From positions 62,001 to 126,000 of IMG/VR virus record IMGVR_UViG_3300010885_039075: 64,000 nt of DNA; one strand, written 5' to 3'. Each line of letters begins with the position of its first letter. Positions within the stretch are counted from its first letter, which is position 1. Shown here in pieces: positions 46,318-57,838 of this stretch. The position numbers and the translations under genes are program-made. The stretch comes from a virus. The notes beneath the pieces are model-generated. The model saw only the letters and a program-made list of their open reading frames with translations, was not told where the DNA came from and searched no databases.

Positions 46318-47940
46318 GTGCAATCTATTCTAGCAGACTTAAATGAAAAAATAATTATCAGTGTGTATCTTCGAAGGGATAAACATGAAAACGGAATGAC
46401 TCTTAAAGAATATACAGACGGTGTTATTGCAGGTACACAGCCGGTATTAGATCATGATCAATATGTTTATCAATTTGGTGCGCTTGAAGATGAAATTGAA
46501 TTAGTAGAGCAGTGGGCAAGGTCTAATTTATTACTGGTTGTTGAATCCGATAAAGGTATGGCTGTGGTGAAAATAGAAGGTAGTGTTAAACAGTTCAATA
46601 CATTTTTCAAAATTCAATTATTAACAGTCACCGATGGTCCAAGAACATATCTTACTCATGAAGACACTATAACTGTTCCCTTAGAAATCGATGCTGTTGT
46701 AGAATTAGTATTAGGATTTGATGAATCTCTTACTGTACAACCAAGAATTAGAAATTTTTCTGTCAGTGATGCAGATCCTAGTCCGGCTCCAAACACGTAT
46801 CCTAGCAAATATCCAGTGACCCCGCTTCAAGTTGCCACTGCATATCGAGTTCCTGCAGGGGACGGCGCAGGCCAAACTATTGCAATCATAGAATTCCAAG
46901 GTAGCGGATGGAATCAATCCGATGTGAATAGAACATTTACACAAGTAGGACTAACACCTCCCACAGTTACAAACTATTCTGTAGATGGTGCAACATTTAC
47001 CACAGTCAGCGATGCTGAAACAATGATGGATATTTATTGTGCAGGCGCCGTTGCGCCAAAAGCAAAAATAGTAGTTTATTATGCTCCGAATACTAGTCAA
47101 GGTTTCTACGACATGGTAAATGCCATTGCCAATGACAATGTAAACAATCCCAGTGTGTTAACTGTTAGCTGGGGATATGGTGGAGATATCAGCGACTATC
47201 TGGCCGTGCCATTTCAGTCTTGTATTGCTAAAGGTATTTTAACATTTTTTTCCTCGGGCGATGATGGCGGGAATAATTGGCAGGCAGAATATCCCGCTAG
47301 TAGTCAGTATGTAATTGCCAGCGGCGGGACCAGTATTTTTTTAAATAATGATAACACATTAAACACAGAAACTGTATGGTCTGGCAGCGGTGGTGGTATC
47401 AGCACTTATAGCTCTAGGCCAACTTGGCAAGCAAGTCCTACTTTATATTACACAACATATAATAAATCTGGACAAACAGGCAGTCCCACAGTAGTTACCA
47501 GAAGAGGTGTTCCAGATATATCAGCACCTGCAGATCCTTATACTGGATATACTTTTTATGTAAATGGAAGTTTAAATCAAAATGGCGGTACCAGCGCGGC
47601 TGCGCCATTTCTTGCTGGAGTATTTGCTAGATTAAATCAATTGTTAGGAAGAAGAATACAGTTCGGTGAATTAATGACTTTATTATATGGAAATAGCAAT
47701 ACAGTAACAGATATTACTACGGGCTATAATAACTATTCATGGCATGGTTTAGGTAGCGTTAATGGCTATGCGGCCACAACAGGCTGGGATGCGGCCACAG
47801 GTTTGGGTAGCCCAAGAGCGGATATAATCTACAATTTATTATCGTCAACACGTATAGGTGCTACATTTCCTAAACAAAACTATGGCACTAGACCCGCAAC
47901 TGGGGCGGTTTATCCTAGATTAAAGTCCACAGTAAGATAA
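46318..47940 (+). CDS. Sedolisin (S53) family serine protease
   Basis: This 540-residue protein starts at GTG directly after the fibre stop. A pro-kumamolisin-like prodomain is at residues 1-130. The catalytic domain contains the Glu/Asp pair in SDAETMMDIYCAGAVAPKAK, the oxyanion-hole region SSGDDGGNNWQAEYPAS, and the Ser in NGGTSAAAPFLAGVFARL. Sedolisins are acid-acting endopeptidases, usually extracellular. In a phage structural module it could process a fibre or digest host surface proteins. No signal peptide is seen. Confidence 0.87.
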   Translation: MQSILADLNEKIIISVYLRRDKHENGMTLKEYTDGVIAGTQPVLDHDQYVYQFGALEDEIELVEQWARSNLLLVVESDKGMAVVKIEGSVKQFNTFFKIQLLTVTDGPRTYLTHEDTITVPLEIDAVVELVLGFDESLTVQPRIRNFSVSDADPSPAPNTYPSKYPVTPLQVATAYRVPAGDGAGQTIAIIEFQGSGWNQSDVNRTFTQVGLTPPTVTNYSVDGATFTTVSDAETMMDIYCAGAVAPKAKIVVYYAPNTSQGFYDMVNAIANDNVNNPSVLTVSWGYGGDISDYLAVPFQSCIAKGILTFFSSGDDGGNNWQAEYPASSQYVIASGGTSIFLNNDNTLNTETVWSGSGGGISTYSSRPTWQASPTLYYTTYNKSGQTGSPTVVTRRGVPDISAPADPYTGYTFYVNGSLNQNGGTSAAAPFLAGVFARLNQLLGRRIQFGELMTLLYGNSNTVTDITTGYNNYSWHGLGSVNGYAATTGWDAATGLGSPRADIIYNLLSSTRIGATFPKQNYGTRPATGAVYPRLKSTVR

Positions 47941-47952
47941 TTAAATCTGCGG

Positions 47953-47960
47953 CTAAATAT
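47953..47960 (+). promoter_or_regulatory. Late-type promoter box (CTAAATAT)
   Basis: It lies 4 nt before the ATG at 47965, so the late mRNA would again be leaderless or nearly so. Same motif as at 52972. Confidence 0.5.
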
Positions 47961-47964
47961 ATGC

Positions 47965-48507
47965 ATGATTGATATCGACACAATATATACCACTTTGGAC
48001 ACGGCTTTTAGCAGTGATAATGTCTTGGACATTCTCATGGAATTTGAGCGTACATTAGATAATTTAGATCTTTATGTATTTGACAATTGGCTAAAAGGCG
48101 AAATTGTCGATGGTCCAAAAATTGACAGATATTGGATCACTGTTACACTAATGTATCCCTACAAAATGATGCCAGATCCTGCAGGTGCTGAACGTCTCGT
48201 TGACCACGGCTGTAAAGTTTGGTACGGCAAAGAAATTCTAAAATACGTGGGTAAAATTAAAGGCGATGACGACTACGAAGTAGATGACCGCGGCAGATTA
48301 AAAGCTAAGATTTTAGAAGCTCCTGTATGGGTTGTTAAAATAACTATGCCACGTCACTTTGTAGACGAAATGCAAACCGACAAAGTAGATACAAGTAGCG
48401 GAAAAGTAGACATGGAAGATGTATCCAATGCCTATGACGAAAACTTAAACGACGACGAAGCCGCAAAAGGTAATGCCAATGACGAGAACAAAGAACAACA
48501 AACTTAA
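47965..48507 (+). CDS. Acidic phage protein, function unknown
   Basis: This 180-residue protein has a folded part of about 145 residues with YWITVTLMYPYKMMPDPAGA, WVVKITMPRHFVDE and an acidic tail ([20 protein letters not shown]). T4-like phages have a similar acidic gene near structural blocks. It overlaps the next gene by 35 nt or less. No family recognised. Confidence 0.6.
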   Translation: MIDIDTIYTTLDTAFSSDNVLDILMEFERTLDNLDLYVFDNWLKGEIVDGPKIDRYWITVTLMYPYKMMPDPAGAERLVDHGCKVWYGKEILKYVGKIKGDDDYEVDDRGRLKAKILEAPVWVVKITMPRHFVDEMQTDKVDTSSGKVDMEDVSNAYDENLNDDEAAKGNANDENKEQQT

Positions 48508-48991
48508 TGAAAGCCTTCACGAAGGTGATCTACAATGGTTAGTCTATGACGAAGTCATGATTGACATGCATAAAACAAAACTAGGTGAAGATCGAGATTA
48601 TATTGTTTTAGCCATACCGGTTAAGGATCAAAAACCTGCCAATGATCTTGCACTATTCATCGAACATGGTGTGGCAGAATTTGAAGATGTTGAAGTCAGT
48701 CCTGCCACCGACGACAAAGGCAGATACTTAATTTATGTCGAACTAAAAAGAGATCCAAATGCATTTACCAGCATACAAGATATTTTGAATGACAGCAAAA
48801 GATTAAGTGCCATCAAAAATTGGAAATTTATCACAAGTGACTTGCAGAATGCTTTACCTTTCGATGAAGAAACATTTGCCGCGCACATTAATGTTGACCC
48901 CACAACTTACGGCCAAACGCCAGAAGAACTAGAACAAAAGGCAGTAGAAGAGTCGATTAAATCTAGGTTCAAATTTTTATTAAATTACTGA
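48479..48991 (+). CDS. Phage protein, function unknown
   Basis: This protein of about 170 residues starts at ATG 48479 (or 48473 in the same frame), overlapping the acidic tail of the upstream gene. It is rich in Asp/Glu/Lys with a core [20 protein letters not shown]. It probably works with the upstream gene, since the reading frames are interlocked. Its TGA overlaps the infA start. Confidence 0.58.
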   Translation: MTRTKNNKLNESLHEGDLQWLVYDEVMIDMHKTKLGEDRDYIVLAIPVKDQKPANDLALFIEHGVAEFEDVEVSPATDDKGRYLIYVELKRDPNAFTSIQDILNDSKRLSAIKNWKFITSDLQNALPFDEETFAAHINVDPTTYGQTPEELEQKAVEESIKSRFKFLLNY

Positions 48992-49215
48992 TGAGCAAAG
49001 AAGAATTAATTAAACTGGAAGGTCAAGTAATTGAATGTTTGCCCAACGCAACATTTAGGGTTAAACTAAAAGATGCAGGTGTAGTAATAACCGCAGTGAT
49101 CAGCGGTAAGATAAGAAAACACAATATCAATATATTAAATCTTGATAGAGTGGAAGTGGAAATGAGCCCATATGATCTAACCAAGGGCAGAATAACTTTT
49201 AGATACAAAGGATAA
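48991..49215 (+). CDS. infA: Translation initiation factor IF-1 homologue
   Basis: This 74-residue protein is a full-length S1/OB-fold IF-1: [59 protein letters not shown]. The length (E. coli IF-1 is 72 aa) and the C-terminal [10 protein letters not shown]-x-(F/Y)R-x-K are strongly conserved. IF-1 sits in the ribosomal A site during initiation. With the phage initiator tRNA at 11683 it points to control of translation start. It overlaps the upstream stop by 1 nt and precedes a spanin-like gene. Confidence 0.93.
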   Translation: MSKEELIKLEGQVIECLPNATFRVKLKDAGVVITAVISGKIRKHNINILNLDRVEVEMSPYDLTKGRITFRYKG

Positions 49216-49218
49216 CGT

Positions 49219-49662
49219 ATGTGGATATTATCTATATTGCCTAACTGGGCAATTCATTTAGTAGTAATTGCCGGCATATTAGGAATAATTGTTGGATTTG
49301 TTTTGACATTTATTCCTCAAATTGCGCCATATAGATTGGCTATTCAGGTCTGTAGTATTCTTATATTATCTTTAGGAGTATATCTCGAAGGCGGACTTGC
49401 AGACTATGATGCTTGGCAACTTAAAGTAAAAGAAGTAGAAACTAAGTTAGCAAAAGCAGAGGCCGAAAGTCAAAAACAAAATGTAAAAATTGTAGAACGA
49501 GTTGTTAAAAAATTAGAACTAGTTCGAATCCCTGGCAGTGAAGTTGTTAAATATGTTGATAGAGAAATTACAAAACTTGACAATACCTGTCCTGTACCTG
49601 CTCCTGTGGTCAAGGCGCATAATGCGGCCGCATTAAATAAAACTGTAGAGGAAGCAAAATGA
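49219..49662 (+). CDS. Inner-membrane spanin-like protein (Rz-like)
   Basis: This 147-residue protein has two hydrophobic helices at the start (AIHLVVIAGILGIIVGFVLT, LAIQVCSILILSLGVYLEG), then a long periplasmic coiled coil (VKEVETKLAKAEAESQKQNV). It is followed by an overlapping lipoprotein gene, a classical Rz/Rz1 arrangement. A single TM is usual in Rz; the second helix is odd. Spanins fuse the inner and outer membranes at lysis. Confidence 0.65.
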   Translation: MWILSILPNWAIHLVVIAGILGIIVGFVLTFIPQIAPYRLAIQVCSILILSLGVYLEGGLADYDAWQLKVKEVETKLAKAEAESQKQNVKIVERVVKKLELVRIPGSEVVKYVDREITKLDNTCPVPAPVVKAHNAAALNKTVEEAK

Positions 49663-49925
49663 AATATTCTTTATTATTAGTTCTTGCGTTGGCGGGTTGT
49701 GCTAGTCCTGTTCCTGTGACTACTAAATTTCCAGATGCACCCGATGTTATCAAAGTAAAATGTCCACAGTTACAGACTATACCAACCGAAACAACGGTGT
49801 TCAGTGAACTAACCAAAACTGTGGTAAACAATTATACTGCCTACTACGAATGTGCTGTTAAATTAGATACTTGGATTGAATGGTATGGCATTCAAAAAGA
49901 AATTTTTGATAAAGCTGGCAAGTAA
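49659..49925 (+). CDS. Outer-membrane lipoprotein, spanin (Rz1-like)
   Basis: This 88-residue lipoprotein has lipobox LALAGC (Cys13 or 14 after MKYSLLLVLALAGC) and a mature part of about 75 residues with a Pro-rich start (ASPVPVTTKFPDAPDVI). It overlaps the spanin-like gene by 4 nt. The two would bridge the cell envelope. Confident as lipoprotein, moderately as o-spanin. Confidence 0.7.
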   Translation: MKYSLLLVLALAGCASPVPVTTKFPDAPDVIKVKCPQLQTIPTETTVFSELTKTVVNNYTAYYECAVKLDTWIEWYGIQKEIFDKAGK

Positions 49926-49951
49926 TTAACTACTAACTCAAAGAATAAGTC

Positions 49952-49987
49952 TTGACAGTTAAATATCTGTAGTGTTACAATACACTA
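49952..49987 (+). promoter_or_regulatory. Promoter and operator-like palindrome upstream of clpA
   Basis: TTGACA (49952-49957), 18 nt, TACAAT (49976-49981). The -10 sits in the middle of a perfect inverted repeat TAGTGT-TACAAT-ACACTA (49970-49987). The nearly identical palindrome occurs over the -10 of the uvsE promoter (62534-62550), suggesting a shared regulator. Confidence 0.7.
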
Positions 49988-50008
49988 TAAATTTTAGACT
50001 GAAGGCCT

Positions 50009-52201
50009 ATGGAAGAAGATAAACAACAAATTAACGAAATTGTCGAAAAAGCATTTCGCTTGGCATTAAACAAAGAACACGAATATGTTACTTTGGAACA
50101 TTTAACTTTGGTTCTATTAGAACACAAAGATATCCAAGAGTCATTGTCAGTCATGAGCGTTGCCCCAGAACCAATAGTAGAAGACTTGACAAATTTCTTA
50201 GAAGGCATTGAGGATCTAGTTGTCCCAGGACTGACTAAACCCAGAAAAACACAGACGTTAGAACGCTCATTCAATCGTGCGTTTACCCAGGCTATTTTTA
50301 ATGGAAGAGCTTCTATTAGTCCGCCTGATATGCTGTTAAGTATTCTCAGTGAAAAACATAGTCATGCATATTTTTATCTGCACGAACACGGCGTTACCAA
50401 AGACACTTTCCTGGAAAGTATTGGTAAAATGGAACGTGTGGAAACTAAAAAATCTAAATTAGAAGAAAAAGTTCTAGAAGAATATTGTATCAATTTAAAC
50501 AAAGATGCCGAAGCAGGAGAAATAGACATGCTGATCGGCCGCAGTGAGGAAGTTGAAAAACTTGTACAAATTCTAGCTAGACGTAAAAAGAAAAATGCAA
50601 TCCTAGTAGGAGATCCAGGGGTAGGTAAAACTGCCATTGTTGAAGGCTTGGCTAGACGTATCGTTGAAGATGATGTTCCTGGTACAATTAAAGAACATAT
50701 TATCTATAATCTAGACATGGGCGCATTAATGGCCGGTACTAAGTATCGAGGAGATTTTGAAGAACGTGTCAAACAAGTATTTGATATACTAGAAAATAGA
50801 GACAATGTCATTTTATTCATTGACGAAATACACACCATTGTTGGCGCAGGTGCCGCAGGATCAAGCAGTACAGACATGGCAAACTTGATCAAACCAGCAT
50901 TAACCAAGGGAAAAATTCAAATCATTGGCAGTACTACCTATGAAGAATACAGGGAATCAATTGAACCGGATCGTGCGTTGGCTCGTCGTTTTACTAAATT
51001 AGACATAGATGAAATGAGTCCTGAAGACTGTAAAAATATGCTACATTGCAGTATTCATCAATATGAATTTTATCATGGAGTTGAAGTAGATACCCTGGCC
51101 ATCGATGCCTGTGTGGATTTAACTGTTAAACACATGCACGACAAATATTTGCCCGATAAAGCACTGGATGTTTTAGATAGTGCCATGGCCAAGATAAAAA
51201 TAGATGCCTTAGATAAATTCCTAACTGTTGACCAGGTCAAGAAAGAAGTAAGCGAACAAGCCAGGGTACCCATCGAACAAATGGAAGTGCTCAACGAATA
51301 CAAGCCGGTGAACTATGAACACGACATTAAGACCAAAGTTTTCGGGCAGGACAAGGCCGTGGAAAAACTATTAGATGCTGTTTATATCAGTAAAGCAGGT
51401 TTAAAGGAGCTAACCAAACCCTTGGGAAGTTATTTGTTTGTTGGTCCAACAGGTGTTGGTAAAACTGAACTAGCGCAACAACTGGCCAATGTATTGGGCA
51501 TGGAACTATTACGCTATGACATGAGTGAATACATAGAAAGTCATAAAGTTGCCAGCTTGATTGGTGCACCTCCTGGCTATGTGGGCTACGGTGAAGGCGG
51601 CAGCGGCGCAGGCAAATTAATCAATGACTTAGAACAAACACCCAATGCTGTATTGCTCTTAGACGAGGTTGAAAAAGCTCACCCTGATGTGCTTAATATC
51701 TTATTGGGCATTATGGACAATGGTATGCTGACCAGTAGCAGTGGAAAAACTGTTAGTTGCAGAAACATTATTTTAATCCTAACTTCTAACTTGGGCGCAA
51801 GAGAAGGTGAAAGAAATAAAATTGGCTTTGATAACAGTACTAACAGCAATGCCAGCATCGAAGCAGTTAATAAACACTTTACTCCGGAATTTAGAAATCG
51901 ATTAGATTCTATCATCGAATTTAATAAACTTGATAAACCGATGATTCGTCCGATTGTAATTAAATTTATCAACGAAATTAACGAATTGTTAGAACCCAAG
52001 AATATTTCATTGGAACTAGATGATGGTGCAATACTGAAACTTATCGAAGACGGCTTTGATGAAAAAATGGGTGCAAGACCTATGAAGCGTATTATTGCAG
52101 AAAAAATTAAAAAGCCATTGAGTAAGAAAATTGTCTTTGAAAATCTGTCGGGGGTTAACATTAAAATAACTTATAACGGTGAAGACTATGAATTCCAATG
52201 A
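50009..52201 (+). CDS. clpA: ClpA-like AAA+ unfoldase
   Basis: This 730-residue protein has an N domain (1-145), AAA1 (about 175-420) with Walker A GDPGVGKT and Walker B ILFIDEIHTIVGAGAAG, and AAA2 (about 440-730) with Walker A GPTGVGKT and Walker B VLLLDEVEKAHPD, plus NAVLLLDE and FTPEFRNRLDSII. The loop before the sensor-2 region contains IGF (NKIGFDNST), the ClpP-docking tripeptide class (IGL in E. coli ClpA). It would therefore hijack host ClpP. The regulatory palindrome upstream and the lack of a phage clpP or clpS in the window are notable. Confidence 0.93.
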   Translation: MEEDKQQINEIVEKAFRLALNKEHEYVTLEHLTLVLLEHKDIQESLSVMSVAPEPIVEDLTNFLEGIEDLVVPGLTKPRKTQTLERSFNRAFTQAIFNGRASISPPDMLLSILSEKHSHAYFYLHEHGVTKDTFLESIGKMERVETKKSKLEEKVLEEYCINLNKDAEAGEIDMLIGRSEEVEKLVQILARRKKKNAILVGDPGVGKTAIVEGLARRIVEDDVPGTIKEHIIYNLDMGALMAGTKYRGDFEERVKQVFDILENRDNVILFIDEIHTIVGAGAAGSSSTDMANLIKPALTKGKIQIIGSTTYEEYRESIEPDRALARRFTKLDIDEMSPEDCKNMLHCSIHQYEFYHGVEVDTLAIDACVDLTVKHMHDKYLPDKALDVLDSAMAKIKIDALDKFLTVDQVKKEVSEQARVPIEQMEVLNEYKPVNYEHDIKTKVFGQDKAVEKLLDAVYISKAGLKELTKPLGSYLFVGPTGVGKTELAQQLANVLGMELLRYDMSEYIESHKVASLIGAPPGYVGYGEGGSGAGKLINDLEQTPNAVLLLDEVEKAHPDVLNILLGIMDNGMLTSSSGKTVSCRNIILILTSNLGAREGERNKIGFDNSTNSNASIEAVNKHFTPEFRNRLDSIIEFNKLDKPMIRPIVIKFINEINELLEPKNISLELDDGAILKLIEDGFDEKMGARPMKRIIAEKIKKPLSKKIVFENLSGVNIKITYNGEDYEFQ

Positions 52202-52919
52202 GTTAGTGGTAATACCCAACCATATTGTAATAAGAACTCCTCAAAAGAGTTTTTATAAAAAGTATACTCATAAGCTACAGTTTGAAGCAGTCAAAGAAAA
52301 GGCCAGCACTTCGTTTATTAATAACGGTCATTACAATTGGCGGGCAAGGCGTTCTAACTATTATAATGTCAATGTTGAAATTACTAGTATTATTAGAAAT
52401 ATCCTCGACGAATATCAAGAATCTAAGCTAGACTATCGCATAAGGCAAGAAGGCTGTACTGTAAATTTGTACTTCAATGATAATCTAATCTTAGAATTGA
52501 TGCTGAGGGATCGCATCGTTTCTAATATTATAATGTTATACAGACCTTTAAATCCCAAACATGCAGAGTACATGGAAATTGACAACAAAATCCGTGTTCG
52601 AAAAAGCCTGTTTAATAAGCAGTATAGATACAAACTGTATATTAAAAATACTGCTAAATTTAGAAAAGAAGAACTGTACAATTTTAGAGTTTGGCTGGAA
52701 GATACGTATCCCGACGAGCACAGGGCTAAAACTAATGTGGGCTTAGAATTGTGCTTTGCCATGAATCTAAACACATTGAATAAAAAGCCAAGTTGGCGCA
52801 CTTCTAATACAACTCTAGCTGTGTACTTCAATGAAGATATAGATTTGATGATGGCAAAATTACGGCTAAACGAGTATGTATCCCATGTAGAAGAAGCAGT
52901 TTTAGTATCAGAATTATAA
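52188..52919 (+). CDS. Phage protein, function unknown
   Basis: This protein of about 243 residues starts at ATG 52188 inside the last codons of clpA (14-nt overlap). Basic and mixed alpha/beta, with repeats of beta-hairpins (YNVNVEITSIIRNI, YRIRQEGCTVNLYFNDN). It ends at a strong terminator. No family recognised. Confidence 0.6.
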   Translation: MNSNELVVIPNHIVIRTPQKSFYKKYTHKLQFEAVKEKASTSFINNGHYNWRARRSNYYNVNVEITSIIRNILDEYQESKLDYRIRQEGCTVNLYFNDNLILELMLRDRIVSNIIMLYRPLNPKHAEYMEIDNKIRVRKSLFNKQYRYKLYIKNTAKFRKEELYNFRVWLEDTYPDEHRAKTNVGLELCFAMNLNTLNKKPSWRTSNTTLAVYFNEDIDLMMAKLRLNEYVSHVEEAVLVSEL

Positions 52920-52937
52920 TATAATCCTCTGTTTTGC

Positions 52938-52969
52938 AAAGGCGCAATTTCGTTTGCGCCTTTCTTTTT
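52938..52969 (+). terminator. Rho-independent terminator
   Basis: A 10-bp perfect stem AAAGGCGCAA (52938-52947) / TTGCGCCTTT (52954-52963) with a 6-nt loop TTTCGT is followed by C and five T. It ends the clpA operon just before a late promoter box. Confidence 0.92.
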
Positions 52970-52971
52970 GG

Positions 52972-52979
52972 CTAAATAT
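52972..52979 (+). promoter_or_regulatory. Late-type promoter box (CTAAATAT)
   Basis: It lies immediately downstream of the terminator and 17 nt before ATG 52997. With the identical box at 47953-47960 it defines a late motif of this phage. The transcript would read the giant fibre genes. Confidence 0.55.
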
Positions 52980-52996
52980 TGTATTGGAGAGGCAAC

Positions 52997-53167
52997 ATGG
53001 CTAAGATCATAGAAGATGTAATTATCATTAAATTCAGTAAAATCGTTAAAGACAGCGATGCAGACACACACAGCGGAATCGCTGGTGCTGATATTCAACA
53101 AGCCCTAGAGCAAGTAGCTCAGGAACTAGTTGGAGATTCTGTTGTAGTAGAAGTTGAGAAAACATGA
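52997..53167 (+). CDS. Small phage structural-region protein
   Basis: This 56-residue protein (MAKIIEDVIIIKFSKIVKDS) has a TTGGAGAGG ribosome site. Acidic C-terminal end VVVEVEKT. First gene of the late tail fibre operon; overlaps the next gene by 4 nt. No family recognised. Confidence 0.6.
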   Translation: MAKIIEDVIIIKFSKIVKDSDADTHSGIAGADIQQALEQVAQELVGDSVVVEVEKT

Positions 53168-53532
53168 ATAATTTAACAGTTGCAACATTAATGTTGGGTA
53201 ACGGACAACCTGATCAAGTTAGTAATCCCCTACGAGGTGATGGTTACTATGGTTACAGAGACGGATTCCAAACGCTTGCAGTTAGTTTTAACAACTTTAT
53301 CGGAAGAATACAAATAGAAGGAACACTAGAATTAGATCCAACCGAAGCAGACTGGTTTCCTATATGGATGCATAGAAATATTCCTTACAAGGAATATACT
53401 ACTCCAAAGATAGGAACAGAAAGCTTTAGTTTTTCAGGTAATTTTGTTTTACTAAGATTTAGAAAAACCCGCAGTTATCTGTCAGACACATCATCAATAG
53501 GTGATATAACAAAAGTTATGTTGAGTATATAA
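53164..53532 (+). CDS. Structural-region protein, beta-rich
   Basis: This 122-residue protein has many strands ([31 protein letters not shown]) and a sequence [19 protein letters not shown]. It is probably a tail or baseplate component since it lies in the fibre operon. It overlaps the upstream gene by 4 nt and precedes the giant fibre by 1 nt. Confidence 0.65.
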   Translation: MNNLTVATLMLGNGQPDQVSNPLRGDGYYGYRDGFQTLAVSFNNFIGRIQIEGTLELDPTEADWFPIWMHRNIPYKEYTTPKIGTESFSFSGNFVLLRFRKTRSYLSDTSSIGDITKVMLSI

Positions 53533-53533
53533 T

Positions 53534-57829
<4,296 letters not shown>

Positions 57830-57838
57830 GGAATATAA

